49,355 nucleotides of DNA from an uncultured Mycobacterium sp. (GCA_900078375.1 FLQS01000067.1:1-49355); one strand, 5' to 3'; shown: positions 9,589 to 18,665, numbered from the stretch's first letter. Notes: a model not told the origin generated them from the sequence alone. Program-made: numbers and translations.

Positions 9589-9873
9589 ATGCGAGCGGTG
9601 CACAAAGTACTCGTGAGTGTGGTAGGCGCGGTCGGCGTGGCCCTGGGTTCAGCCGGGCCGGTCCACGCGGATCCCGCCGGCGATCCCTGTCAGCTTGCCG
9701 TCACCTTTTTATGCAAATACATGCCCCTTGCACCGGATCTCGATCACGACATCGATCTGACCCAGGGTTCGGCGACAGTCAATGGGCGCTCGATGCCCGA
9801 ACTTCCGGCAGCGGGTGCCGGCGCGGATGAGTCTGCGCCCCCGCCGGATGTCTGCTCAATGGGCTGCATTTAG
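9589..9873 (+). CDS. Small secreted cysteine-containing protein
   Basis: 94-residue protein with a clear Sec signal peptide (basic MRAVHK, hydrophobic core, cleavage likely after VHA, about residue 27). The mature part has two cysteines in the DPCQLAVTFLCKY stretch, an acidic DLDHDIDL segment and two more in the CSMGC tail. It resembles small secreted proteins that are frequent in mycobacteria and have no defined function. ATG at 9589 is preceded by GGGAGAA at about 9575. It lies 120 bases after mceF on the same strand and is probably co-transcribed, so an envelope role alongside the transporter is possible. Confidence 0.75.
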   Translation: MRAVHKVLVSVVGAVGVALGSAGPVHADPAGDPCQLAVTFLCKYMPLAPDLDHDIDLTQGSATVNGRSMPELPAAGAGADESAPPPDVCSMGCI

Positions 9874-10015
9874 TCGGACGTGGACACGAATGGTCGTCAA
9901 CGAGAGCGAAAGGCGCAGTCGCCCTTGCCACGCGACGGACCGGCGCTTACGATTCGAGTAACGGACGCTTACCGTCGGTAAATAAGTTCAATCTACTCAG
10001 AGGAGCGATACGTCG
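9874..10015 (+). promoter_or_regulatory. Promoter region of the 10-18 kb operon
   Basis: 142 bases without a gene. They hold a perfect 13-base palindrome at 9969-9981 (listed separately), a purine-rich ribosome-binding site AGAGGAG about 10 bases before the ATG at 10016, and no open frame. No strong terminator hairpin for the mce operon was seen. Confidence 0.5.
9969..9981. promoter_or_regulatory. 13-base palindrome TTACCGTCGGTAA, probable operator
   Basis: TTACCG-T-CGGTAA is a perfect inverted repeat with a one-base centre, 35 bases before the start of the nitronate monooxygenase-like gene. The size and position fit a TetR-type operator. It differs from the AACC-GGTT palindrome used elsewhere in this window, so this operon is probably under a different regulator. 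The only TetR gene in the window (18060-18665) is a candidate, but no copy of this site was found before that gene. Confidence 0.45.
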
Positions 10016-11149
10016 ATGAAGACGGCGATCTGTGACCTTCTTGGAATCGACTTCCCGCTCTTGGCTTTCAGCCATTGCCGCGACGTCGTCGCCGCCGTCA
10101 CCAACGCCGGCGGTTTCGGTGTGCTGGGCGCCTCGTCACATAGTGCCGAGGACCTCGAACACGAGCTGGCGTGGATCGACGAACAGGTAGGGGGGCGGCC
10201 GTACGGAGTCGACATCGTCTGCCCAGAGATATTCGAGGGCAAGGGCCTGGATCTGACTGCCGAACAGATCATCTCGATGGTGCCCGACGAACATCGGGAC
10301 TACGCAGTCAAGATCTTGGCCGAGCACGGACTGAGCCTCGATGACATCGGTGAGGAGCCTTTCCGGCTGGTGGCCTCGGTCAACGACGAGATCGGACAGG
10401 AGCTGCTCGAGGTTTCGTTCAGGCATCCGATCAAGCTGATCGCCAACGCCCTGGGCGTGCCGCCGAAGTTCATGATCGACCGAGCGAAGGCTGAGGGTGT
10501 TCCGGTGGCAGCGCTCGTGGGCGCCAAGGAGCACGCCGTCAAGCAGGTCAACGCGGGTGTCGACATCCTCGTGGTCCAGGGCACCGAGGCGGGCGGCCAC
10601 TGCGGTGAAGTCACCACCATGGTGCTGGTCCCGGAGGTGGTGGAAGCGATCCGACGAATTCGCGAGGTGCCGGTCCTGGCGGCCGGCGGCATCGTGACCG
10701 GTCGGCAGGTCGCGGCCGCCGTCGCCCTGGGTGCGGCCGGGGCTTGGACCGGCTCGGTTTGGCTTACCACCGAAGAGGCCGAGACCGCGCCCTACACCGT
10801 GCAGAAGATGCTTGCCGCGTCCTCTCGGGACACGGTGCGCTCAAAGGGTCGAACCGGCAAGCCCTCCCGGCAGCTGCGTTCGGCGTGGACGGATGCCTGG
10901 CGGCCCGAGGCCGGCGGACCGTCGGCGCTGCCATTGCCGCTGCAGACCGTCGTTTCAGAGAACATCTTGCGCCGCATCGACGTTCTCGCCGAAAACGGCA
11001 ACGCCGGCGCGCGGGACCTCGCGACCTATTGGGTGGGTCAGGGCGTCGGTCTCATGACCAAGGTGAAGCCGGTGCGCGATGTCGTGCTCACGATGATTGA
11101 GGACTACCTCGACGCCGCCGAACGACTGGCCCGATCGCTCGAGGGTTAG
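10016..11149 (+). CDS. Nitronate monooxygenase / 2-nitropropane dioxygenase-family flavoprotein
   Basis: 377-residue FMN-dependent TIM-barrel protein of the nitronate monooxygenase family. Visible signatures are the N-terminal NAGGFGVLGASS glycine loop, QGTEAGGHCGE (about residues 188-198, with the conserved His) and VLAAGGIVTGRQVAAAVALGAAGAW in the phosphate-binding part of the barrel. Family members oxidise nitronates, but many paralogues beside acyl-CoA genes have other flavin-dependent roles (FabK-like enoyl reductase, IpdC-like steroid enzyme). Here, as first gene of an acyl-CoA operon, a reductase or hydroxylase step on a CoA ester is at least as likely as nitronate oxidation. The thiolase-like gene follows after 3 bases. 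Confidence 0.88.
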   Translation: MKTAICDLLGIDFPLLAFSHCRDVVAAVTNAGGFGVLGASSHSAEDLEHELAWIDEQVGGRPYGVDIVCPEIFEGKGLDLTAEQIISMVPDEHRDYAVKILAEHGLSLDDIGEEPFRLVASVNDEIGQELLEVSFRHPIKLIANALGVPPKFMIDRAKAEGVPVAALVGAKEHAVKQVNAGVDILVVQGTEAGGHCGEVTTMVLVPEVVEAIRRIREVPVLAAGGIVTGRQVAAAVALGAAGAWTGSVWLTTEEAETAPYTVQKMLAASSRDTVRSKGRTGKPSRQLRSAWTDAWRPEAGGPSALPLPLQTVVSENILRRIDVLAENGNAGARDLATYWVGQGVGLMTKVKPVRDVVLTMIEDYLDAAERLARSLEG

Positions 11150-11152
11150 GCC

Positions 11153-13531
11153 ATGACATCCGAAATCGATCCCCGCACACCGGTCATCATCGGTGTCGGG
11201 CAGGCCGCGGAACGGGTTGACCAGCCCGACTATCAAGGCCTTTCGCCCATCGATCTCGCCGTGCGTGCGGCGCTGGCTGCGGCTGCGGACACCGGGAAGC
11301 CGGACCGATCGATCATCGCGCTGATCGACACCGTGGCGGCGACCCGCCAATTCGAGGACTCGCTTCCCGGCGCGCCCGCACCACTGGGCAAGTCGACCAA
11401 ATTCCCGCTGTCGGTGGCGCATCGGCTGGGCGTCAGGCCGCGGCGCGCCGTTCTGGAAGTGGCAGGGGGTCAATCCCCGCAACACCTGGTGACCGAGTTC
11501 AGCCGCGAGATCGCCACCGGCCGAGCCGATCTGGTCCTGCTCGTCGGTGCCGAGGCGATGTCGACGGTCGCCCATCACGCCAAGTCCGAGAGCAGGCCGG
11601 ACTTCTCGGACGATCCCGACGATCCCGACGGCGCCTTCGAGGACCGTGGGTACGGGCTCAAGGGCCTGGTCTCGATGGAGGCAGCCGCGCACGGTTTGAC
11701 CAATGCCCCGACACAGTATGCGTTGTTGGAGAACGCACGCCGAGCCGCCAACGGTGACAGCCGGGAAAAGTATGCCGCCGCGATGGGTGCGCTGTTCGCT
11801 CCGTTCAGCACGATCGCTGCGCATAACCCGTACTCAGCTGCGCCGCAGGAACACAGCGCGCGCGAGCTGATCGACGTCAGCGAACGCAACCGCATCATCG
11901 CCGACCCGTATACCAAGTACCTGGTTGCCCGTGACCTCGTGAATCAAGGGGCGGCCGTGCTGCTGGCCTCGGTACAGACGGCTCGCGAGCTCGGGGTCGA
12001 TGAGAGCCGATGGGTGTTCCTGCACGGCCAGGCCGACCTGCGTGAGCGAGATCTGTTCGACCGCCGCAATCTTGGCGAGGCCCCGTCGGCACTGATGGCA
12101 GTCCGTCATGCACTCGAGGTGGCGGGTATCGGCGTCGCAGAGGTGTCGTTCTTCGACTTCTACTCGTGTTTCCCGATCGCGGTGTCCAACATTACTGATG
12201 CGTTGGGCCTGTCGCCCGAGGATCCTCGCGGTCTCACTCTGACCGGCGGTTTGCCCTACTTCGGTGGGCCCGGCAACAACTACTCCATGCATGCGATCGC
12301 CGAAGCGGTCTCGCGGGTGCGCGGCGTGCCGGGAAGTTACGCCCTGGTCTCCGCCAACGGGGGAGTCATCTCCAAGACCTCCGTCGGCATCTACAGCACC
12401 ACGTCGAGCGCACTGCGCCCGGACTCCAGCGTCGAGCTTCAGTCCCAGATCGACGGCTTGGACGCGCCAGGGCACATTGCGCACCCAGCCGGCTGGGCCA
12501 CCATCGAGAGTTACACCATCGTGCATGGCCGCACCGGTAAGACCGGGATCGTCATCGGCCGGCTCGCCGAGACCGGCCAGCGCTTCATCGCCCAGGTGGC
12601 CCCCGGTGACGGCGAGCTGTTGAACCTGCTCGAGAACGCCGAGCAGCCCATCGGCCAGCGTGTCTATGTCACCGCGTTCGGGCACGGCAACCGCGTCACG
12701 ATCACCAAAGACAAGGCTGCCCAGTTCTTCCCGATACTGAAGCCCGTGCTTCGTGACGACTACGAATACGTGACCGTATGCCGGGATGGCCACCTGCTCG
12801 AGATCACCATCAATCGGGCCGAGGTCCGAAACTGCTTGCACCCGCCGGCTCACGAGGAACTTGACGAGATCTTCAACGCCTACTTTGCCGACGCGGACCT
12901 CTGGGTGGCCATCATCACTGGCGCCGGTGACAAGGCGTTCTGCGCCGGCAATGATCTGATCTACAGCGCCGGCGGTAAGCCGATGTATGTCCCGCTGAAC
13001 GGCTTTGCCGGTCTGACGAGTCGACGGGATATGCACAAGCCCGTCATCGCGGCAGTCAACGGCTTCGCCATGGGTGGCGGCTTCGAAATCGCGCTCGCCT
13101 GTCACCTGGTGGTGGCAGATGAGTCGGCGACCTTTGCCTTGAGTGAGGTCAAGGTCGGCCTGATCGCTGGAGCCGGCGGTGTGATTCGCCTGCCGCGGGC
13201 GATTCCCCCCAAGCTCGCCACCGAGCTGATCCTCACCGGCCGCAGGATCGATGCCGATCACGCTCATCGGCTCGGAGTGGTCAACCGTGTGAGCCCCGGC
13301 GGTGGCGCACTGGCGGCGGCTCGTGAGCTGGCTGCCGAGATTCTCACCGGATCGCCTACTTCTGTGCGACTTTCGCTGAAGCTGATGGAGCAGACACAGG
13401 GCATCGCCGACACCGTCGATGCCGTCGTCGCACCCACCGACGTGGTCGACGAGCTGATGACAAGTGCCGATGCCATCGAGGGAATGATGGCCTTCGCCAC
13501 CAAACGGCCACCGCAATGGAAGAACAGATGA
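11153..13531 (+). CDS. Thiolase-like / enoyl-CoA hydratase fusion protein
   Basis: 792-residue two-part protein. Residues about 1-420 match actinobacterial SCP2-type acetyl-CoA acetyltransferase-like proteins (DFYSCFP at about 340, GGPGNNYSMHAIA at about 372). They are followed by an OB-like segment (about 430-525). The position of the usual nucleophilic cysteine reads VAGGQSP (about 103-109) with no Cys, so classical thiolysis is doubtful. Residues about 535-792 are a crotonase with the oxyanion loop FCAGNDL, and both catalytic glutamates appear present (GGGFEIALAC and SEVKVGLIAGAGG). The fusion would join hydration of an enoyl-CoA to carbon-carbon bond cleavage. It starts at ATG 11153 and overlaps the next gene by 4 bases. 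Confidence 0.88.
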   Translation: MTSEIDPRTPVIIGVGQAAERVDQPDYQGLSPIDLAVRAALAAAADTGKPDRSIIALIDTVAATRQFEDSLPGAPAPLGKSTKFPLSVAHRLGVRPRRAVLEVAGGQSPQHLVTEFSREIATGRADLVLLVGAEAMSTVAHHAKSESRPDFSDDPDDPDGAFEDRGYGLKGLVSMEAAAHGLTNAPTQYALLENARRAANGDSREKYAAAMGALFAPFSTIAAHNPYSAAPQEHSARELIDVSERNRIIADPYTKYLVARDLVNQGAAVLLASVQTARELGVDESRWVFLHGQADLRERDLFDRRNLGEAPSALMAVRHALEVAGIGVAEVSFFDFYSCFPIAVSNITDALGLSPEDPRGLTLTGGLPYFGGPGNNYSMHAIAEAVSRVRGVPGSYALVSANGGVISKTSVGIYSTTSSALRPDSSVELQSQIDGLDAPGHIAHPAGWATIESYTIVHGRTGKTGIVIGRLAETGQRFIAQVAPGDGELLNLLENAEQPIGQRVYVTAFGHGNRVTITKDKAAQFFPILKPVLRDDYEYVTVCRDGHLLEITINRAEVRNCLHPPAHEELDEIFNAYFADADLWVAIITGAGDKAFCAGNDLIYSAGGKPMYVPLNGFAGLTSRRDMHKPVIAAVNGFAMGGGFEIALACHLVVADESATFALSEVKVGLIAGAGGVIRLPRAIPPKLATELILTGRRIDADHAHRLGVVNRVSPGGGALAAARELAAEILTGSPTSVRLSLKLMEQTQGIADTVDAVVAPTDVVDELMTSADAIEGMMAFATKRPPQWKNR

Positions 13532-15621
13532 GCGAGGAACTCTCGGCGTTCGATGACGCTGTCGGCGGTGTCATCGAGAAGTTCTGGGGCGACGCCACGG
13601 CCGCGACGACTGCGCACCTGGGCGAGTTGTGGGGCGCCGCAGTCGAACAGGGCTGGTTCGAGCTCGGCGCGGCCGGCGCTCTGGACTATGCCATTGCGGC
13701 GAGTCGGCGGCTGGGCCGGGCTGCCTGTCCGTTGCCCCTGCTGGACGGCTACTCCGCAATCGAATTGCTGCCCGACGCGGGGCTGGCCGGCGGTGAGGTC
13801 CGCGTTGTCCTCACCGGTGACGTGCGGTCGCCGGTCGATTGCGGCGGCGCGGCCACCCACGTGCTGGTCATTCCTGAGGCCGGCGGCCGCGCCGAACTGA
13901 AGGCGATCGAACACTGCGCACCGCTGGAAGGGCTGGCGGTGCCGCCATGGAGCAGGATCACAGTGGGGGCGACGACGGCCGCTGTCGACATCGACGCCGG
14001 GCAGGCCGATCGAGCGTTGGTGTTGACGCGGCTGGGTAAGGCCGCCCGTGCATTGGCCGCCGCCGAACGCGCTCATCAGCTGGCCATCGAGCACGCTACC
14101 ACCCGCACCCAGTTCGGCAAGGTGATCGGCAGTTTCGGGGCGGTACAACAGCGAATCGCGCAGTGCCAGATCGAAATCAGGTCGGCAAACCTCTTGCTTG
14201 ACGAGGCGGTCACGGCGCTGCAGGCCGGTACCGCAGACGCGGTGCTCTCCGCTGAGATCGCCGTGGCGCATATTGCCGCGGTCGCCCCGCAGGTCCAACT
14301 CGGCGCGCAGCACACCCTGGCGGCGATCGGCTATTTCAACGAGCATCCCGCACCGTGGCTGTTCCGGCGCGTACACGCTGACATCACAATGCTGGCCACC
14401 ATCCCACTGGGTCGCGGCTCGGTGGGGGATGCCCTGATCGAAACCGGAGCGCGGCTTCCCGCAGCGGATCTCGGCGAGAAGGGCGAATCGCTGCGGCGGG
14501 AACTCCTGCAGTTCATCGCAGATCACCATGCCAAGGATCGGGCACCCACGCCGATGGCTACCGATGCGGGCATCGTGGCGGCGATGGCCGAGCGGGGTTG
14601 GTTCGGGTTCGCCTGGCCCGCCGAGTATGGCGGTCGGGGTGCCAGCTTGGCCGAGGAGGTCGTGCTCAACGAAGAGGCCACCTACCACCGGATAGGCGCG
14701 ACCAAGCCACTGGCGTCGGTCATGTTGCTGGGATCCTCGATCCTGCGCCACGGTAGCGAAGCGCAGAAGAACGAGTTCCTGCCGATCATCGCCGCGGGGG
14801 AAATGAACTTCTGCCTGGGCTATTCCGAATCTGAAGCCGGATCCGACCTGGCGTCGGTGCGCACCACTGCGGTGCAAGACGGCGACGGCTGGGTGATCAA
14901 CGGTCAGAAGATGTGGGGCACTGGTGCGCACCAGGCCGACTGGGTGTGGTTGGCGACTCGCACCGACCCCGACGCAGCGCCGCGCCACGCCGGGATCACC
15001 GTCTTCCTGTTCTCGATGCAGACCCCCGGCATCACCATCCAGCAGCACACCGCGCTGTCCGGCGAGGTGTCCTGCACGGTGTTCTACGACAACGTGCGAA
15101 TTCCGGACTCGGCGCGAATCGGCAAGGTCAACGGCGGGTGGAAGGTGATCGTCGATGCGCTTGCCGGCGAACGGATCACGATGGGCAATATCGCCGCCGA
15201 GCTGCACCGCAACCTCGACGACCTGCTCGACTTCGTCCGCGAAGGCACGAATCAGGCTGCCGGACAACGTGGTTCGGCCGTCCGCCAGCAGGTCGGTGAC
15301 CTGGCAGTACGCGTGCAGGCCAACCGCGCTCTGGTCAGTGCGGCGGTGCGGGCCAGCTCCACCGACATCGGCGCCATGTTCGACGCGGCGATGGCAGGCG
15401 TGATGGGCGGTGAGCTTGCCGAGCAGTTTGGTGAGGCCGCGCTCAAGATCCTCGGACCGGTGGCAGCCCTCGGTGTGGCCGCCGCCGCCCCGAATCACCC
15501 CATCCCCGGTGGCGGCGTGTTCGAATATGTTCTCCGTCAGTCGATCATGTACTGGGTAGGTGGCGGAACCAACGACGTTCAACGCGGCTTGATCGCCCGC
15601 GGCCTGGGCCTACCGCGATAG
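13528..15621 (+). CDS. Tandem (fused) acyl-CoA dehydrogenase
   Basis: 697-residue protein made of two acyl-CoA dehydrogenase domains. The N-terminal half (about 1-310) is the short, divergent type, with TRTQFGKVIGSFGAVQQRIA (about 195). The C-terminal half (about 325-697) is a full-length type with YSESEAGSDLASVRT, the flavin-binding WGTGAHQADW segment and GGGTNDVQRGLIARGLGLP. Mycobacterial steroid-pathway dehydrogenases are known to be alpha2beta2 complexes of exactly these two types made by separate genes; here both are in one chain. The start at 13528 is favoured over ATG 13516 because it makes an ATGA overlap with the previous stop and has GGAAGAA in front. Confidence 0.9.
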   Translation: MSEELSAFDDAVGGVIEKFWGDATAATTAHLGELWGAAVEQGWFELGAAGALDYAIAASRRLGRAACPLPLLDGYSAIELLPDAGLAGGEVRVVLTGDVRSPVDCGGAATHVLVIPEAGGRAELKAIEHCAPLEGLAVPPWSRITVGATTAAVDIDAGQADRALVLTRLGKAARALAAAERAHQLAIEHATTRTQFGKVIGSFGAVQQRIAQCQIEIRSANLLLDEAVTALQAGTADAVLSAEIAVAHIAAVAPQVQLGAQHTLAAIGYFNEHPAPWLFRRVHADITMLATIPLGRGSVGDALIETGARLPAADLGEKGESLRRELLQFIADHHAKDRAPTPMATDAGIVAAMAERGWFGFAWPAEYGGRGASLAEEVVLNEEATYHRIGATKPLASVMLLGSSILRHGSEAQKNEFLPIIAAGEMNFCLGYSESEAGSDLASVRTTAVQDGDGWVINGQKMWGTGAHQADWVWLATRTDPDAAPRHAGITVFLFSMQTPGITIQQHTALSGEVSCTVFYDNVRIPDSARIGKVNGGWKVIVDALAGERITMGNIAAELHRNLDDLLDFVREGTNQAAGQRGSAVRQQVGDLAVRVQANRALVSAAVRASSTDIGAMFDAAMAGVMGGELAEQFGEAALKILGPVAALGVAAAAPNHPIPGGGVFEYVLRQSIMYWVGGGTNDVQRGLIARGLGLPR

Positions 15622-15656
15622 GCGGGGGCGACGTGATGACGAAAAGGGAGGCAACG

Positions 15657-18044
15657 ATGCCTACGACATTGCCGCTCAGCGGGTTCAGGGTGATCGATCT
15701 GACCGACGGCGTCGCCGGGGTCACCGGACGGTTCCTCGCCGACATGGGAGCCGATGTGATACTCGTCGAGCCGCCCGACGGCGTGGCCTCCCGACGTCAA
15801 CAGCCCGTGCACCAAGGGCACAGCTTGCGATTCGCTACGACCCATTTCAACAAGCGGGGCATCGTTCTGGACCTCACCACTGCCGCCGCACGCGAGGACC
15901 TCCTGCGTCTGGCGCAGGGTGCTGATCTGGTGCTGGAGTCGTTGCCGGCCGGCCGCCTCGCCGAACTCGGTGTGGGCTATCAGCAGCTCCGCGCCCGCAA
16001 CCCCGCACTGGTGGTGGCCTCCATCACCGAATTCGGGCAGACCGGGCCCTACCGTGACTGGACCGGCTCGGGTCAGGTGTTGACCGCCATGTCCTCGGCG
16101 CTGACCCGCTCCGGTGCGCCCGACCGCGAACCGCTGATGCCTCCGGGCGAGCTGGCCACGCAGACCGCCGCGATCCATGCGGGCTTCGCCGCCTTGCTGG
16201 CCCTCTACCAGGCTCAGCGCACGGGGCAGGGCGACTATGTGGACTGCTCCTTGTTCGATCTGGCCGTTCAGGACCTCGACCCGGGGTTCGGCATGGGAGG
16301 GTCGGCGAGCATGGGTCAGCCCCAGAAGGATTCACCACCCGGCCGGCCCGATCGGCGAATGTTATATCCCATCGTTCCGTGCGCAGACGGCCACGTGCGG
16401 ATGTTCATTGCGTCGGGCAAGCAGTGGCGTGCGCTGTTCGGTTGGATGGGTGAGCCGGCAGAAGTCGCCGACCCCTCCTATGAGCAGATCTTCACCCGGT
16501 TCATGAACTGGGAGAAGATCCGCACCGGAGTCGTAGAGCTGTTCGCCGGCCAAAACCGTGACGACATCGTGCGGCGGGCCACCGAACTCGGCATCGCCGT
16601 GGCAGCACTGCAAACCCCCCAAGAAATACTGGCCAGTGAGCATGTGCGGCAGCGCAACTCGTTCGCCAGAGTGGAGGTAGCGCCAGGCGTGATCGGCGAT
16701 ATGGCCAACGGCTATGTCGAGTTCGGCCACCAACGGGCAGGATTCAGGTGTCGCGCACCGCGGCTCGGTGAGCACACCGACGACGTGCTGTGCGAACCGC
16801 TGCGCACTAGGCAAACCGTGCCAGGGGACGGGTCTGCACGCCCACTGGAGGGCATCCGGGTTCTGGACCTCGGCGTCATCGTCGTCGGAGGTGAGACCGG
16901 CCGGTCCCTGGCCGATCAGGGCGCCGATGTCATCAAGGTGGAGAGCCGCGATTTCATCGACGGTGTGCGCCAATTCGACGGAGACAACTGCAGCTACACA
17001 TCCGCCATCGGCTTGCGCGGTAAGCGCAGCCTGGGCCTGAATCTGCGCAGCGACACGGGCACCGAGATCTTCCGGCAGCTGGTCGCCAAATCCGATGTGG
17101 TGCTGAGCAATTTCAAACCCGGAACGTTGGAATCCCTTGGTCTGGGCTACGAGAATCTCCGCGCGATCAACCCGGAGATCATCGTCATCGAAAGCAGTGC
17201 GCTGGGCAGTACCGGCCCCTGGAGCCGGCAAATGGGGTACGGCCCACTGGTTCGGGGGACCGTCGGGCTGACGGACCTGTGGCGTCACCCCGATTCATCG
17301 GAGGCCTTCGGTGACGACATGACGGTGTACCCCGATCATGCGGCGTCCCGGATCGGCATCACCGCCGTGCTGGCGGCGCTGATCAGCCGGCAGCGGGGTC
17401 GCGGCGGCTGCAAGATCAGCCTCGCGCAGATGGAGACGATCTTCAGTCAGTTGGCCACCGACTATCTGCGCGAGTCCCTGCAGCCCGGTTCGATGATCGC
17501 GCGTGGTAACTCCGATGAATTCGATGCCCCGTCAGGGGTTTACGCATGCTCTGGCGAAGACGCCTACTGTGTCATCGACGTACGCAACGACGATCAGTGG
17601 GCACGGCTCGCCGAAGCGATGGGTCGACCCGACCTGGCGGCAAACCCGGCGTACCTCACCGCCTCCGGGCGCGTCACTCACCGTGACCAGCTCGACGCTG
17701 CTGTGTCGGCATGGACATCGACGTTGAGTCACCACGAGGTACAGGATCGATTGCAGTCCGTCGGGGTGCCGGCCGGAGCAGCGGCCCACGTGCGGGATCT
17801 GCTGGTGAACCCGCAATTGGAGTTTCGTCGTCAGCTGGGTGCGCTGCAACAACCCGGCTTCCCCGAGCCCCTGGAAGTCGAGCTGGGTCCGGCACTGTTC
17901 GAGAACATCCCCGAGCCGGAACTGCGGCCCGCCCCGCTGATGGCTGCCGACACCCGCGCGATCTGTCGAGAACTGCTCGCAATGACCGACTCCCGGATCG
18001 ACGAGCTCGTCGCCGCCGGGGTGCTCGAGGTGCGCAGCGAATAG
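15657..18044 (+). CDS. Tandem CaiB/BaiF-type (family III) CoA-transferase
   Basis: 795-residue protein with two family III CoA-transferase domains (about 1-385 and 395-795), each beginning with an LxGxRVxDL-like strand and ADMGAD/ADQGAD helix. The catalytic aspartate of this family (Asp169 in formyl-CoA transferase) appears as Asp560 in the second domain (TVYPDHAAS). The equivalent place in the first domain seems to be Gln169, so only the C-terminal half may be catalytic. The enzyme would move CoA between a donor thioester and a carboxylic acid. ATG 15657 is chosen over GTG 15633 because AAAGGGAGG lies 5 bases upstream. It is the last gene of the operon and faces the TetR gene. Confidence 0.88.
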   Translation: MPTTLPLSGFRVIDLTDGVAGVTGRFLADMGADVILVEPPDGVASRRQQPVHQGHSLRFATTHFNKRGIVLDLTTAAAREDLLRLAQGADLVLESLPAGRLAELGVGYQQLRARNPALVVASITEFGQTGPYRDWTGSGQVLTAMSSALTRSGAPDREPLMPPGELATQTAAIHAGFAALLALYQAQRTGQGDYVDCSLFDLAVQDLDPGFGMGGSASMGQPQKDSPPGRPDRRMLYPIVPCADGHVRMFIASGKQWRALFGWMGEPAEVADPSYEQIFTRFMNWEKIRTGVVELFAGQNRDDIVRRATELGIAVAALQTPQEILASEHVRQRNSFARVEVAPGVIGDMANGYVEFGHQRAGFRCRAPRLGEHTDDVLCEPLRTRQTVPGDGSARPLEGIRVLDLGVIVVGGETGRSLADQGADVIKVESRDFIDGVRQFDGDNCSYTSAIGLRGKRSLGLNLRSDTGTEIFRQLVAKSDVVLSNFKPGTLESLGLGYENLRAINPEIIVIESSALGSTGPWSRQMGYGPLVRGTVGLTDLWRHPDSSEAFGDDMTVYPDHAASRIGITAVLAALISRQRGRGGCKISLAQMETIFSQLATDYLRESLQPGSMIARGNSDEFDAPSGVYACSGEDAYCVIDVRNDDQWARLAEAMGRPDLAANPAYLTASGRVTHRDQLDAAVSAWTSTLSHHEVQDRLQSVGVPAGAAAHVRDLLVNPQLEFRRQLGALQQPGFPEPLEVELGPALFENIPEPELRPAPLMAADTRAICRELLAMTDSRIDELVAAGVLEVRSE

Positions 18045-18059
18045 CCGGGCGGCGCCGTC

Positions 18060-18665
18060 TCAGGTGCGGTCCACCGCTGCCAATACCAGGTCCACCAGTG
18101 ATTCGCTGTACCGATCACCTTGACTCACAAGGTTCTTGATCCGAGACGGGGGGGTGGCCAGCACGTGCATCAACAGTCCGCCGAACAACGCATCCAGCAT
18201 GACGGTCACCGGGGCGTTGGTCGGCAGGTCACCCCGGGCGGTCCCACGCCGCGCGATTGCGCGCATGGCAACGACATTGGCTGCCATGAACGCCTCCCAT
18301 CGCGGGGCCAGTTCCGGCACCGCGCGAGCTTCGGCGGACAGACGCAGCAGCACACTGCCCGACTCGCCCAGGAGGATCGCAAGAATGCTGCGCGCCAACA
18401 CCACCAGATCGCCGCGCAGACTGCCGGTGTCGGTGTCATAGGGGACGTCGATGCGTGACTCCAGTGTCTCCAGAAGCAGAGTGGTCTGGTCGCTCCAGCG
18501 CAGATAGATCGACGACTTCCCGACCTTGGCCTCCCGCGCCACCGCGTCGATGCTGAAACCTGACCACCCGACTCGCCCGTAGAGCTGGCATGCCGCCTGC
18601 TGCACCCGCTCGTCAACCTGCGGGTCTCGCGGGCGTCCCGCCCCTGCATTGGTCAATTGCGCCAT
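18060..18665 (-). CDS. TetR-family transcriptional regulator
   Basis: About 201 residues. The N-terminal helix-turn-helix is clear (about residues 15-65: GFSIDAVAREAKVGKSSIYLRWSD), followed by an all-helical ligand-binding domain. It lies 66 bases after a pair of acyl-CoA dehydrogenase genes on the same strand and probably shares their transcript. TetR proteins in such settings usually sense acyl-CoA esters and repress catabolic genes. Its operator is not established; candidates are the palindrome at 9969 or the AACC-GGTT sites. The start is ATG 18665; a GTG directly before it is an alternative. Confidence 0.88.
   Translation of the reverse strand: MAQLTNAGAGRPRDPQVDERVQQAACQLYGRVGWSGFSIDAVAREAKVGKSSIYLRWSDQTTLLLETLESRIDVPYDTDTGSLRGDLVVLARSILAILLGESGSVLLRLSAEARAVPELAPRWEAFMAANVVAMRAIARRGTARGDLPTNAPVTVMLDALFGGLLMHVLATPPSRIKNLVSQGDRYSESLVDLVLAAVDRT

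Noticed and set aside
11834..13516. Long open frame on the minus strand opposite the thiolase/crotonase fusion (560 codons)
   Set aside because: Shadow frame with no motif; the plus strand frame is unmistakably an enzyme.
13264..15582. Long open frame on the minus strand opposite the tandem acyl-CoA dehydrogenase (772 codons)
   Set aside because: No family resemblance; the plus strand holds a well-conserved enzyme with correct start and overlaps.
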